Part shown: one piece after another, positions 24,343 to 33,680 of the stretch
Layout: each line of letters begins with the position of its first letter
Position numbering within the stretch: the stretch's first letter is position 1
From: Lachnospiraceae bacterium
Lineage (GTDB): Bacteria; Bacillota; Clostridia; Lachnospirales; Lachnospiraceae
DNA: 64,000 nucleotides
Direction: 5' to 3'
Assembly: GCA_902362715.1 (NCBI GenBank)
Contig: CABIXN010000003.1
Location: forward strand, 293,914-357,913
Position numbers and translations under genes: made by a program
Notes under the pieces: generated by a model
What the model was told of the DNA's origin: nothing
The model's input: only the letters and a program-made list of their open reading frames with translations
The model's database searches: none

Positions 24343-27300
24343 ATGGCGTTTGCGCATCTTCATGTCCATACAGAATACAGTCTGCTGGACGGTTCAAATA
24401 AAATTAAGGAATATGTCAGCCGGGTGAAGGAGCTGGGGATGAACAGCGCGGCTATTACCGACCATGGCGTTATGTTCGGTGTTATAGATTTTTACCGGGA
24501 GGCACGCAGCGCCGGAATTAATCCGATTCTTGGCTGTGAGGTATATGTGGCGCCAAATTCCAGATTTGACCGGGAAAATGTACATGGAGAGGACCGGTAT
24601 TATCATCTGGTACTGCTGGCGGAAAACAATACAGGCTACAGCAACCTGATGAAAATTGTATCCAAAGGATTTGTGGAGGGATATTATTACCGGCCCAGAG
24701 TTGATATGGAAGTTCTGGAAACCTATCATGAGGGGATCATTGCCTTGAGCGCCTGCCTGGCAGGAGAAGTGCAAAGGGCTCTGGTCAGAGAGCAGTATGA
24801 AGAAGCTAAAAATGCAGCGCTGAAATATGAAGCCTGTTTTGGAAAGGGAAATTTCTTTCTGGAGCTGCAGGATCATGGTATTCCTGAGCAGGCCAAAGTG
24901 AATCCGCAGCTGATGCGTATGAGTCAGGAGCTTGGGATTGAATTGGTTGCCACCAATGATATTCATTATACATATGAGGATGACGTGGAGCCCCATGATA
25001 TTCTCCTTTGTATTCAGACCGGTAAAAAGCGCGCAGACGAAAACCGTATGCGTTATGAGGGCGGCCAGTATTATGTAAAGTCAGAACAGGAAATGAAAGA
25101 ACTGTTTCCGTATGCCCTAAAGGCTCTGGAAAATACCCAGAAAATTGCGGACCGCTGTCATGTGGACATTGAGTTTGGAGTAACCAAGCTGCCGAAATTT
25201 GAGGTCCCGGATGGGTTCACATCCTGGGAATATCTGAATAAACTGTGTTTTGACGGTTTAAATGACCGTTATCAGGAACGGGCAGAGGAACTAAAACCCA
25301 AACTGGAATATGAGCTTTCGATTATTCAGAAAATGGGGTATGTGGATTACTTTCTGATTGTATGGGACTTTATCCGATTTGCAAGGGAAAATGATATTAT
25401 TGTAGGACCCGGAAGAGGGAGTGCTGCCGGAAGTCTGGTTTCTTATACGCTGGGTATTACAAAGCTGGATCCGGTCCGCTACAGTCTGCTGTTTGAGCGT
25501 TTTTTAAATCCGGAACGTGTTTCCATGCCGGATATTGATATTGATTTCTGTTTTGAAAGGCGCCAGGAAGTGATCGACTATGTGGTAGGAAAATACGGAA
25601 AAGACCGCGTGGTGCAGATTGTGACCTTTGGTACCTTTGCGGCCAGAGGAGTAATACGGGATGTAGGGCGTGTTATGGATCTGCCCTATGCCTTTGTTGA
25701 TAATATTGCAAAGATGATTCCAAACGAGCTTGGAATTACCATTGAGAGTGCCCTTGTGAAAAACCGGGAGCTAAGGGGGCTGTATGAATCAGATGCCAGT
25801 GTAAAAGAACTGGTCGATATGGCAAAGCGTCTGGAAGGTCTGCCCCGCCATACATCTATGCATGCCGCCGGGGTAGTAATCAGCCAGAAGTCTGTGGATG
25901 AGTATGTTCCGTTATCAAGGGCTTCCGATGGTTCTATTACCACCCAGTTTACTATGACAACACTAGAGGAGCTGGGGCTTTTAAAAATGGACTTTCTGGG
26001 CCTTCGGACACTGACGGTGATACAAAATGCAGTGAAGCTGGTGGAAAAAAGCCAGGGGATATCCATAGATATTGACCATATAGATTATAATGATAAAGCT
26101 GTCTTAGACTCTCTTGGCACCGGTAAAACAGAAGGGGTATTCCAGCTGGAAAGTGCAGGGATGAAAAATTTCATCAAGGAGTTAAAGCCTCAGAATCTGG
26201 AAGATATTATTGCCGGTATTTCTCTGTACCGTCCCGGTCCAATGGATTTTATTCCCGCCTATATCAGGGGGAAAAACAATGCCTCTCAGATTACCTATGA
26301 CTGTCCTCAGCTTGAGCCCATCTTGTCCCCCACATATGGGTGTATCGTTTATCAGGAACAGGTGATGCAGATTGTACGGGATCTGGCAGGCTATACCCTG
26401 GGGCGGAGTGATCTTGTGCGGCGTGCCATGTCCAAAAAGAAAACTTCTGTTATGGAAAAGGAACGTCAGAATTTTGTTTATGGCAATCAGGAAGAAGGGG
26501 TTCCAGGCTGTATTGCAAACGGCATCAGCGAAAGGACAGCCAATAAGATTTTTGATGAAATGATAGATTTTGCCAAATATGCCTTTAATAAATCTCATGC
26601 GGCGGCCTATGCGGTTGTTTCCTATCAGACTGCGTATCTGAAATATTACTATCCGGTGGCATTTATGGCGGCTTTGATGACCTCGGTCATTGATAACTCA
26701 TCAAAAGTATCTGAATATATTATGACCTGCCGGCAGATGGGAATTGAGGTTCTTCCTCCGGATATTAATGAGGGAGAAGGCAGTTTTTCCGTATCAGGAA
26801 ATGCCATCCGCTATGGACTGTCAGCAATTAAAAGCATCGGGCGGCCGGTGATCGAGGCGATTGTGGCAGAACGGGAGAAGAACGGACTTTTTACATCTTT
26901 GAAAGACTTTATTGAACGTCTGGCAGGAAGAGAGGTAAATAAACGTGCCGTTGAAAATTTTATTAAGGCAGGAGCTCTAGACGGTCTGGGCGGAACCAGA
27001 AAACAGTTTATGCAGGTTTATATCCTGGTTATGGACTCGGTGCAGCAGGAGAGAAAAAACTCTATGACAGGACAGATGTCGCTGTTTGATCTGGTTTCGG
27101 AGGAAGAGAAAAAGGAGTATGAACTGAAACTTCCAAATGTGGGAGAATTTGAAAAAGAAGAACGGCTGGCCATGGAAAAAGAAGTGCTTGGTGTGTATAT
27201 CAGCGGACATCCTATGGAAGAATATGAAGAAAAATGGAAGAAAAATATTACAAGAGTAACGTCAGATTTTATTCTGGATGAGGAAACCGGAAGTACCCGA

Positions 27301-27810
27301 GTCCATGATGGTGAGAGTGTTATGGTGGGGGGGATGATTGCTGAGAAAACAGTAAAATATACAAGAAATAATAAGACTATGGCTTTTATTTCGCTGGAAG
27401 ATCTGGTGGGCACTGTGGAGGTTATTATTTTCCCAAGGGACTATGAGCGGTATCATCAGCTTTTAGAGGAGGACAGTAAGATCTTTGTGCGGGGAAGGGT
27501 ATCTGTGGAAGAGGATAAAAACGGAAAACTGATCTGTGAAAAAATATATTCTTTCCGGGATGCCAGAAGAGAGGTATGGCTGCAGTTTGATACAAAAGAA
27601 GCCTATGAAGATAAAATGCAGGAAATCAAAGAAATATTAGATGTATCAGATGGTTATGATCAGATTGTAGTCTATATTTCTTCTTTAAAAGCAATGAAAC
27701 GTCTGGGAGCGAATATGGGTGTACTGGCAGATCAGGCGCTGGTTGCCAAGCTGAAAGAAAAACTTGGTGAAAATAATGTCAAAGTTTTGGAAAAGTCCAT
27801 TGAAAAATAG
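24343..27810 (+). CDS. dnaE: DNA polymerase III alpha subunit (DnaE)
   Basis: Replicative DNA polymerase of the C family, 1155 residues. The PHP domain is at the N-terminus ('HLHVHTEYSLLDG' and 'AITDHGVMFGVIDF', with the metal-binding His residues intact); the palm carries 'GPGRGSAAGSLV' (near 351-362) and the catalytic 'PDIDIDF' (near 396-402); then helix-hairpin-helix and an OB domain ('VMVGGMIAEKTVKYT' to 'FVRGRVSVEED'). In Firmicutes, DnaE works alongside PolC in lagging-strand priming and translesion synthesis. The start has AAAGGATG upstream. A short gap leads to pfkA, so the two may be cotranscribed, a pairing also found in other Firmicutes. Confidence 0.97.
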   Translation: MAFAHLHVHTEYSLLDGSNKIKEYVSRVKELGMNSAAITDHGVMFGVIDFYREARSAGINPILGCEVYVAPNSRFDRENVHGEDRYYHLVLLAENNTGYSNLMKIVSKGFVEGYYYRPRVDMEVLETYHEGIIALSACLAGEVQRALVREQYEEAKNAALKYEACFGKGNFFLELQDHGIPEQAKVNPQLMRMSQELGIELVATNDIHYTYEDDVEPHDILLCIQTGKKRADENRMRYEGGQYYVKSEQEMKELFPYALKALENTQKIADRCHVDIEFGVTKLPKFEVPDGFTSWEYLNKLCFDGLNDRYQERAEELKPKLEYELSIIQKMGYVDYFLIVWDFIRFARENDIIVGPGRGSAAGSLVSYTLGITKLDPVRYSLLFERFLNPERVSMPDIDIDFCFERRQEVIDYVVGKYGKDRVVQIVTFGTFAARGVIRDVGRVMDLPYAFVDNIAKMIPNELGITIESALVKNRELRGLYESDASVKELVDMAKRLEGLPRHTSMHAAGVVISQKSVDEYVPLSRASDGSITTQFTMTTLEELGLLKMDFLGLRTLTVIQNAVKLVEKSQGISIDIDHIDYNDKAVLDSLGTGKTEGVFQLESAGMKNFIKELKPQNLEDIIAGISLYRPGPMDFIPAYIRGKNNASQITYDCPQLEPILSPTYGCIVYQEQVMQIVRDLAGYTLGRSDLVRRAMSKKKTSVMEKERQNFVYGNQEEGVPGCIANGISERTANKIFDEMIDFAKYAFNKSHAAAYAVVSYQTAYLKYYYPVAFMAALMTSVIDNSSKVSEYIMTCRQMGIEVLPPDINEGEGSFSVSGNAIRYGLSAIKSIGRPVIEAIVAEREKNGLFTSLKDFIERLAGREVNKRAVENFIKAGALDGLGGTRKQFMQVYILVMDSVQQERKNSMTGQMSLFDLVSEEEKKEYELKLPNVGEFEKEERLAMEKEVLGVYISGHPMEEYEEKWKKNITRVTSDFILDEETGSTRVHDGESVMVGGMIAEKTVKYTRNNKTMAFISLEDLVGTVEVIIFPRDYERYHQLLEEDSKIFVRGRVSVEEDKNGKLICEKIYSFRDARREVWLQFDTKEAYEDKMQEIKEILDVSDGYDQIVVYISSLKAMKRLGANMGVLADQALVAKLKEKLGENNVKVLEKSIEK

Positions 27811-27876
27811 TTGAAAAACCATTAGAATAAGAAACAGTCGGTGACGGGGGAGCGATGAAAGACAGGAGGAATTGTC

Positions 27877-28851
27877 ATGGGAAAAGATATTAAGACAATT
27901 GGCGTTTTAACAAGCGGCGGAGATGCGCCGGGCATGAACGCTGCCATTCGCGCAGTGGTACGTCAGGCAATTTCAAAAGGAAAAAAAGTAAAAGGTATTA
28001 AGCGCGGTTACGCCGGACTGCTGGATGAGGAAATCGTTGATCTGGAAGCAAAGCATGTTTCCGATATTATTCAAAGAGGCGGCACTATGCTTCTGACAGC
28101 CCGCTGTCCGGAGTTTAAAGAGCCCGAGGTACAGCAGCAGGCGGCAGAGATCTGCCGTAAGCATGGAATAGATGGAATGGTGATTATCGGCGGAGACGGT
28201 TCTTTTCGGGGAGCGCAGAAGCTGGCTGCTCAGGGAATCAATACCATCGGCATTCCGGGAACTATTGATCTGGATATTGCCTGTACCGATTATACCATTG
28301 GTTTTGATACAGCTGTGAATACAGCCATGCAGGCAATTGATAAAATCCGGGATACATCCACTTCTCATGAACGGTGCAGCATTATAGAAGTTATGGGAAG
28401 AAGCGCGGGATATATTGCGCTGTGGTGCGGACTTGCCAATGGCGCGGAACGGATTCTGCTTCCTGAAAAGTATAATTATGATGAGCAGAAAATTGTAAAC
28501 AGCATTATTGAAAACCGTAAGCGCGGCAAGAAACATTATATAATTATAAATGCGGAAGGAATCGGTCATTCCACAAGCCTTGCTAGAAGGATTGAAGCTG
28601 CAACCGGCATGGAAGCAAGGGCAACGATTCTCGGACATATGCAAAGAGGTGGAAGTCCTACCTGCAAAGACCGTGTGTATGCATCTACCATGGGCGCTTA
28701 TGCAGTGGATATTTTATGCGAGGGTAAATCCAAACGTATTGTCAGCTATCGGGACGGTAAATTCTGTGATGATGATGTGGATGAGGCTCTGGCTATGACC
28801 AAAGATATTTCAGATTACCAGTATTCCATTGCCAAAAATCTTTCAATTTAA
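27877..28851 (+). CDS. pfkA: 6-phosphofructokinase
   Basis: Phosphorylates fructose-6-phosphate with ATP in glycolysis. 324 residues. 'LTSGGDAPGMNAAIR' (N-terminal phosphate loop), 'GGDGSFRGAQ' and 'PGTIDLDIACTDYTIGFDTA' are present. Gly in GGDGS and Gly in PGTID are the ATP-type residues rather than the PPi-type. The usual TIDND is TIDLD here; both catalytic Asp are kept and only the middle Asn is Leu. 'IEVMGRSAGYIALW' carries the substrate-binding Arg. GGAGG precedes ATG 27877. A hairpin terminator follows. Confidence 0.96.
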   Translation: MGKDIKTIGVLTSGGDAPGMNAAIRAVVRQAISKGKKVKGIKRGYAGLLDEEIVDLEAKHVSDIIQRGGTMLLTARCPEFKEPEVQQQAAEICRKHGIDGMVIIGGDGSFRGAQKLAAQGINTIGIPGTIDLDIACTDYTIGFDTAVNTAMQAIDKIRDTSTSHERCSIIEVMGRSAGYIALWCGLANGAERILLPEKYNYDEQKIVNSIIENRKRGKKHYIIINAEGIGHSTSLARRIEAATGMEARATILGHMQRGGSPTCKDRVYASTMGAYAVDILCEGKSKRIVSYRDGKFCDDDVDEALAMTKDISDYQYSIAKNLSI

Positions 28852-28876
28852 GATAACGGCAGTCAATGAAAACGAC

Positions 28877-28923
28877 AGGCGGAGCAGGTACAGACAAAAA
28901 GTGTCTGGAACGCTTCGCCTTTT
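28877..28923 (+). terminator. Hairpin after pfkA
   Basis: AGGCGGAGC pairs with GCTTCGCCT, with an inner CAGACA/TGTCTG stem, followed by TTT. It lies between pfkA and the methyltransferase start and may attenuate rather than fully stop transcription. Confidence 0.65.
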
Positions 28924-28954
28924 ATCAAACAGCAGACAGGAGAGACATAGTCAG

Positions 28955-29725
28955 ATGATAACAAGTACCGGAAATCAGCAGGTAAAAAATCTGGTTCAGC
29001 TGAAAAAGAAAGCGAAAGTGCGAAAAGAACAGAATGTATTTCTGGCAGAAGGATTGAAAATGTTTCAGGAAGCGCCGGAGGATAGAATCAGACAGGTATA
29101 TGTTTCTGAATCTTTTGAAAGGGAACATGGAGAGGCACTGTTAAATCACAGATATGAAGTTCTGGCGGATTTTGTGTTTTCCTATGTGTCAGATACCAAA
29201 ACTCCCCAGGGAGTTTTATGTCTGGTGGAACAGGCGTCCTGGGAGCTGAAAGATTTGGTAGAACAGCCGGATCCATGTTTATTAGTACTTGAAAATATTC
29301 AGGATCCGGGAAATCTGGGAACTATGTTCCGCAGCGCCGAGGGCGCAGGCTTTTCAGGGGTGATTATGGATGGAAGTACAGCTGACATCTACAATCCTAA
29401 GACGATCCGGTCTACCATGGGCAGCATTTACCGGGTTCCTTTTGTGACGGCTAAAGATCTGCCGGCAGCTGTACTAGAATTGAAAGAACTGGGGGTACGG
29501 GTGTATGCAGCTCATTTAAAGGGCACCTGTTGTTATGATGAACCGGATTATAAGAAGGCCAGTGCCTTTTTAATCGGAAACGAGGGAAACGGGCTGACAG
29601 ATCAGCTGGCAGAACTTGCGGATGAATATGTGAAAATTCCCATGGAAGGCAGGCTGGAATCACTGAATGCGGCGGTGGCTGCATCTTTGTTTATGTATGA
29701 GACAAACAGACAGAGGAGAAAATAA
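28955..29725 (+). CDS. TrmH/SpoU-family RNA 2'-O-methyltransferase
   Basis: 256 residues from the ATG at 28955, chosen because AGGAGA lies upstream and the protein then starts at the conserved 'ITSTGNQQVKNLVQLKKKAK'. An N-terminal L30e-like RNA-binding region (1-95) is followed by a SPOUT domain with motif 1 'ENIQDPGNLGTMFRSAEGAG', motif 2 'LIGNEGNGLT' and motif 3 'IPMEGRLESLNAAVAASL', the knot that binds SAM. The target is probably rRNA or tRNA ribose, but the exact nucleotide is not visible. The stop is followed directly by the next ATG. Confidence 0.92.
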   Translation: MITSTGNQQVKNLVQLKKKAKVRKEQNVFLAEGLKMFQEAPEDRIRQVYVSESFEREHGEALLNHRYEVLADFVFSYVSDTKTPQGVLCLVEQASWELKDLVEQPDPCLLVLENIQDPGNLGTMFRSAEGAGFSGVIMDGSTADIYNPKTIRSTMGSIYRVPFVTAKDLPAAVLELKELGVRVYAAHLKGTCCYDEPDYKKASAFLIGNEGNGLTDQLAELADEYVKIPMEGRLESLNAAVAASLFMYETNRQRRK

Positions 29726-29992
29726 ATGTTTCGAATATGGGGTAAAATTTTTAAAGACAATCGTATGCTTCAGGATACTACTATCTGTGATGAATCTGAA
29801 GATACCCGGACACATAAAGTGTTTCGGGCGCTGGAAGAAATATGTTACGAATTTGACCTGGGAAAACCTATCTGGCTTGAAAACACAATTGCAGAATTTA
29901 AAAGACATGCCAAAGCCAGGTTTTATCAGGACAATTTTGTGGAACAGATTGAGTTTGACTATCTGGAACTGCAGGTAATAGAGGAAGATTAG
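29726..29992 (+). CDS. Small acidic protein of unknown function
   Basis: 88 residues, soluble, acidic C-terminus, no known motif. The ATG abuts the stop of the methyltransferase gene and has GAGGAGA upstream, so it is translated from the same mRNA. The niaR gene follows 13 bases on. The sequence is Trp- and Phe-rich near 'IWGKIFKDNRML' and 'KPIWLENTIAEFKRHA', suggesting a compact fold. I do not recognise it. Confidence 0.75.
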   Translation: MFRIWGKIFKDNRMLQDTTICDESEDTRTHKVFRALEEICYEFDLGKPIWLENTIAEFKRHAKARFYQDNFVEQIEFDYLELQVIEED

Positions 29993-30005
29993 GAGAATAT
30001 AACAG

Positions 30006-30530
30006 ATGGCAGAGGGAGAAACACGAAGACTGAATATTATGCGTATGCTTTCAAAAGCGCAGCATCCCCTTTCAGGCTCAGAGCTGGCAAAAGAGTTTGG
30101 CGTCAGCAGGCAGGTGATTGTACAGGATATTGCACTTTTAAGAGCTGTGGATAAAAATATTTTAAGTACCAATAAAGGATATCTTTTGTATGAACCGGAG
30201 ACGGCCAATACAAAAGTAAAGCGGTCCTTTGCAGTGTGCCATACAGATGAACAGATGGCGGATGAGCTGTATACTATTATAGATTACGGCGGCACGGTTT
30301 TAGATGTGGTAGTAGAGCATGAGATATACGGACAGATTACCGTGGATCTGCTTTTGCGTAAACGGGCAGATATTAATGAATTCCTCAAAAAAATAGAACA
30401 GGTCTTTGCAAAACCGTTAAAGGAACTTACAAATGGGAATCATTTTCATACGGTGGAAGCAGATAATGAACAGACTTTGGAAGAAATACAAAGGCAGCTT
30501 TCTAAGAAGGGATTTCTGGTAGAGTTATAA
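30006..30530 (+). CDS. niaR: NiaR-type niacin-responsive repressor
   Basis: 174 residues: a winged HTH (about 8-60; 'LSGSELAKEFGVSRQVIVQD' is the recognition region) and a C-terminal 3H domain, named for three conserved His that bind a metal and nicotinate (His candidates in 'CHTDEQ', 'VVEHEIYGQI' and 'NGNHFHTVEA'). NiaR represses NAD synthesis and niacin uptake genes when niacin is plentiful. It sits in the methyltransferase operon. pncB at 13345-14850 is a possible target, inferred from known NiaR regulons. Confidence 0.92.
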   Translation: MAEGETRRLNIMRMLSKAQHPLSGSELAKEFGVSRQVIVQDIALLRAVDKNILSTNKGYLLYEPETANTKVKRSFAVCHTDEQMADELYTIIDYGGTVLDVVVEHEIYGQITVDLLLRKRADINEFLKKIEQVFAKPLKELTNGNHFHTVEADNEQTLEEIQRQLSKKGFLVEL

Positions 30531-30630
30531 TATTAATTTTTTCTGAAATACGTAAAAAGACAGCGTCATTTTATGAAAATTCTGATAGAATATAATATAT
30601 GTAACTAATTCACAGGCTGGAGGGAATAAA

Positions 30631-31317
30631 ATGCAGTCTAACAGTATCAGACAAGATGTTGACCAGTGGCAGAATGCGATGTTTCTTTACCGTTCTGCCA
30701 TCAAAGAAGTTTGTACCAAGCTGGAGATTCTAAACGATGAGTTTCAGAATATTCACAACTACAATCCCATCGAATATATCAAATCCAGATTAAAGACACC
30801 TGAGAGCATTGTAAAAAAACTAAAGCGCAACAATTATGAAAGTACCATGGAAAATATGATGCAGTATATCAATGATATTGCGGGAGTCCGGGTAGTGTGT
30901 TCCTTTACGTCAGATATATACCGTCTGGCGGAGATGATTGGGAAACAGGAAGACTTTACGATACTTTCTGTAAAAGATTATATGAAGCACCCAAAGGAAA
31001 GCGGTTACCGGAGTTATCATATGCTGATCACCGTGCCGGTGCATATGAGTACCGGAGAGGTACAGACAAAGGTTGAAATACAGATCCGGACAATTGCCAT
31101 GGATTTCTGGGCAAGTCTAGAGCATAAGATTTACTATAAATTTGAAGGAAATGCACCGGAATATATCAGCAGGGACCTGCAGGAATGTGCGGGTATTGTT
31201 TCTAAGCTGGATGCCAAAATGCTGTCATTAAATGAAGCGATTATAGACGCAAAGGCCGAACAGGAGCAGGATCGTATTTTGTATGCACAACAGACAAAGG
31301 AGAGAAAAGAAGCGTGA
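30631..31317 (+). CDS. Small alarmone synthetase, (p)ppGpp synthetase RelQ-like
   Basis: 228 residues, a stand-alone RelA/SpoT synthetase domain without the HD hydrolase. Motifs: 'INDIAGVRVVCSF' (near 84-96), 'KESGYRSYHMLI' (G-loop with Tyr stacking the GTP base, near 122-133) and 'VEIQIRTIAMDFWASLEHKI' (near 148-167). It transfers pyrophosphate from ATP to GDP or GTP in stress responses. The start has GGAGGG. The stop overlaps the GTG start of the next gene by four bases. Confidence 0.93.
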   Translation: MQSNSIRQDVDQWQNAMFLYRSAIKEVCTKLEILNDEFQNIHNYNPIEYIKSRLKTPESIVKKLKRNNYESTMENMMQYINDIAGVRVVCSFTSDIYRLAEMIGKQEDFTILSVKDYMKHPKESGYRSYHMLITVPVHMSTGEVQTKVEIQIRTIAMDFWASLEHKIYYKFEGNAPEYISRDLQECAGIVSKLDAKMLSLNEAIIDAKAEQEQDRILYAQQTKERKEA

Positions 31318-32132
31318 GAATTTTTGTCTTAAGCGAGAATCTTACATATCAGAGAGGGATTGTCTGTGAACATGGATTATCTCTGCTCATAGAGGAAGGT
31401 GGTAAACGCTGGCTGTTTGATACCGGACAGACCGGAATATTTGTGAAAAATGCCCGGACTATGGGGCTTGCTCTTGAGCCTCTAGATGGGATTATTTTAA
31501 GCCACGGACATTTCGACCACTGCGGCGGGATAGAAACGCTGATAAGACAGCTGAGTGTTCCGGTCCCTGTCTATGTGAGGGGGCGTGCTTTTGAAGCAAA
31601 GTTTGCAGATAAAAAGGGGCCTGAAAAGGAAGAAATCGGGATCCCATGGAAAAAAGAAAGCTGCGGCAGCCTGGTGCTTGTTGAGGAGAGAAAAAAGAAG
31701 CTTTCACAGGACGTCTGGCTGCTTGGAGATATACCATATACGCCGGGACTTGAGGGGACTTCCCCTGGAATGTTTGTGTTAAGAGCCGGGCAGTTTGAAC
31801 AGGACCGGATGTCTGACGAGCAGATGCTTGTATTTGACACGCCAAAGGGGCTTTTGGTATTTGCAGGATGCAGCCATCCGGGAATTATAAACTGTCTGCA
31901 CTATGTCAGAGAGCAGTTTCCTGGAAAGAAGATTTATAGTCTGCTGGCGGGAATGCATCTGATGCATGCAGGTCAAGAGAAAATATCCTGGACCCTTGAG
32001 CGGCTCAGGGAATACGGCGCGGAAGTGTTGATGCCGGTTCACTGTACCGGGGTAAATGCTATTGTGCAGATACAGCAGCAGTATCCGGAGCAGTTTCGGG
32101 ATGTTCACTGCGGAAGCGTGATAGAATTATAA
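31314..32132 (+). CDS. MBL-fold metallo-hydrolase
   Basis: 272 residues. The metal motif is 'LSHGHFDHCGG' (HxHxDH, near 62-72); further ligands are in 'GCSHPGIINC' and 'AGMHLMHA'. The arrangement resembles the group annotated as dihydropterin ribofuranosyl-aminobenzene phosphate synthase-like, but the substrate is not known. The start is GTG at 31314, overlapping the stop of the alarmone synthetase gene, so the two are coupled. Confidence 0.88.
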   Translation: MRIFVLSENLTYQRGIVCEHGLSLLIEEGGKRWLFDTGQTGIFVKNARTMGLALEPLDGIILSHGHFDHCGGIETLIRQLSVPVPVYVRGRAFEAKFADKKGPEKEEIGIPWKKESCGSLVLVEERKKKLSQDVWLLGDIPYTPGLEGTSPGMFVLRAGQFEQDRMSDEQMLVFDTPKGLLVFAGCSHPGIINCLHYVREQFPGKKIYSLLAGMHLMHAGQEKISWTLERLREYGAEVLMPVHCTGVNAIVQIQQQYPEQFRDVHCGSVIEL

Positions 32133-32133
32133 T

Positions 32134-32176
32134 AATCGGGAAGGAATCTTTAAACAGAGACTCCTTCCCGATTTTT
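32134..32176 (+). terminator. Terminator after the MBL gene
   Basis: AATCGGGAAGGA pairs with TCCTTCCCGATT, followed by TTTTT. It lies between the MBL gene and convergent ahcY. Confidence 0.88.
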
Positions 32177-32235
32177 CAATACATATAGAGCGAGGGTATC
32201 GCTCAATCATCTATTTGATGATTTTGTGCACCTCA

Positions 32236-33486
32236 TTACATATCAATACTGGAAGAGTTTAAATATGCCTCCTGCTGTGGAGTTAATGTGTCGATACTTT
32301 TTCCAAGGAAATTCAGTTTTCGTTTTGCTACTTCCATATCAACTTCTTTTGGGACATTAATCAGCTTGTCCGTTAATTTATCTGCGTTCTCAACCAGATA
32401 TTTTGCGCTGAGAGCATGGATGGCAAAGCTCATATCCATGATTTCAGCCGGATGTCCGTCCCCGGCAGCCAGGTTTACAAGACGTCCCTCCGCAAGGACA
32501 TAGATCCAGTTTTCTTCTGAGATCTGATAGCCGATAATATTTTTCCGCTGGTCAATGGTATCAAGGGCAATCTCACGGAGACGTTTCATATCAATCTCTA
32601 CATCGAAGTGGCCGGCATTGCAGAGGATGGCTCCGTTTTTCATAACTTTGAAATCTTCTTCACTGATGACGCCGGCGCATCCTGTAACTGTAATAAAAAA
32701 GTCTCCGATTTTTGCGGCCTCTCTCATTGGCATCACGTCAAATCCGTCCATAACAGCCTCAATGGCTTTCACAGGATCTACTTCTGTTACAATTACCTGG
32801 GCACCAAGACCCTTAGCGCGCATGGCAACGCCTTTTCCGCACCAGCCGTATCCTGCAACCACTACCTGCTTGCCGGCTACAATCAGGTTGGTTGTGCGGT
32901 TGATGCCGTCAAATACAGACTGTCCGGTGCCGTAACGGTTGTCAAACAGATGCTTGCAGTCAGCGTTGTTTACAAGAACCATAGGGAACTTCAGTTCCTG
33001 GCTGTTTGCCATGGCGATGAGACGGATAATACCTGTTGTGGTTTCCTCGCATCCGCCGATAACATACTGGATTTTATCCTGAAGCTTTGTGTGAAGCATA
33101 TGTACCAGGTCTCCGCCGTCATCAATAATAATATTGCAGTTGTTTTCCAGTACACAGGTAATATGATGTTCATATTCTTCCGGCGTGGAATTATACCAGG
33201 CGAAAACATTCAGACCGGCATCAGCCAGTGCAGCTGCTACGTCATCCTGTGTGGAAAGGGGATTGCTGCCTGTAACAAACATTTCGGCGCCTCCGGCAGC
33301 CAGAACTTTGCACAGGTATGCAGTTTTTGCTTCCAGGTGGATGGACAGCGCGATGCGGATGCCCTCAAAGGGCCTGGTCTGTGCAAATTCTTCTTCCAGA
33401 CTTCTTAAAAGGGGGCAGTTTTTCCGGACCCAGTCAATCTTATGGGCGCCGGAAGGTGCAAGTGTAATATCTTTAATTTCGCTCAT
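32236..33486 (-). CDS. ahcY: Adenosylhomocysteinase
   Basis: Splits S-adenosylhomocysteine into adenosine and homocysteine, removing the product that inhibits methyltransferases; cytosolic, NAD-bound. 416 residues from the ATG at 33486, which has AGGAGG seven bases before it; the frame continues upstream without a ribosome site. The Rossmann motif is 'VVAGYGWCGKGVAMRAKGLG' and 'VTEVDP'; other family pieces are 'DDGGDLVHML' and 'GHFDVEIDM'. The C-terminus ends 'LTPQQEAYL' rather than the 'KPDHYRY' of the longer eukaryotic type, placing it in the shorter bacterial/archaeal clade, some of which prefer S-inosylhomocysteine. A good promoter lies upstream. Confidence 0.93.
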   Translation of the reverse strand: MSEIKDITLAPSGAHKIDWVRKNCPLLRSLEEEFAQTRPFEGIRIALSIHLEAKTAYLCKVLAAGGAEMFVTGSNPLSTQDDVAAALADAGLNVFAWYNSTPEEYEHHITCVLENNCNIIIDDGGDLVHMLHTKLQDKIQYVIGGCEETTTGIIRLIAMANSQELKFPMVLVNNADCKHLFDNRYGTGQSVFDGINRTTNLIVAGKQVVVAGYGWCGKGVAMRAKGLGAQVIVTEVDPVKAIEAVMDGFDVMPMREAAKIGDFFITVTGCAGVISEEDFKVMKNGAILCNAGHFDVEIDMKRLREIALDTIDQRKNIIGYQISEENWIYVLAEGRLVNLAAGDGHPAEIMDMSFAIHALSAKYLVENADKLTDKLINVPKEVDMEVAKRKLNFLGKSIDTLTPQQEAYLNSSSIDM

Positions 33487-33525
33487 AGAAAACCTCCTGA
33501 TGATAATCGTAAATAAACTTTTATC

Positions 33526-33554
33526 ATTATATCGGAAAAGGTACTGCTGCGCAA
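33526..33554 (-). promoter_or_regulatory. Promoter of ahcY
   Basis: On the minus strand TTGCGC (33554-33549), 17 bp, TATAAT (33531-33526). About 40 bp ahead of the ahcY start. No SAH or SAM riboswitch fits in so short a leader. Confidence 0.65.
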
Positions 33555-33680
33555 GAAAAGAGTATGACAGATGGATACTTTTAAAGTATAAGTTAAAGTA
33601 TATACATAGAATTCGGAACATGTTATGATAGGTACCATATCAATAGATATATAATCCAGGGTTTAAGTTGGAGGAAAAAA

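Noticed and set aside
32608..33408. 266-codon plus-strand frame opposite ahcY
   Set aside because: Shadow of ahcY with Cys-rich, unnatural composition.
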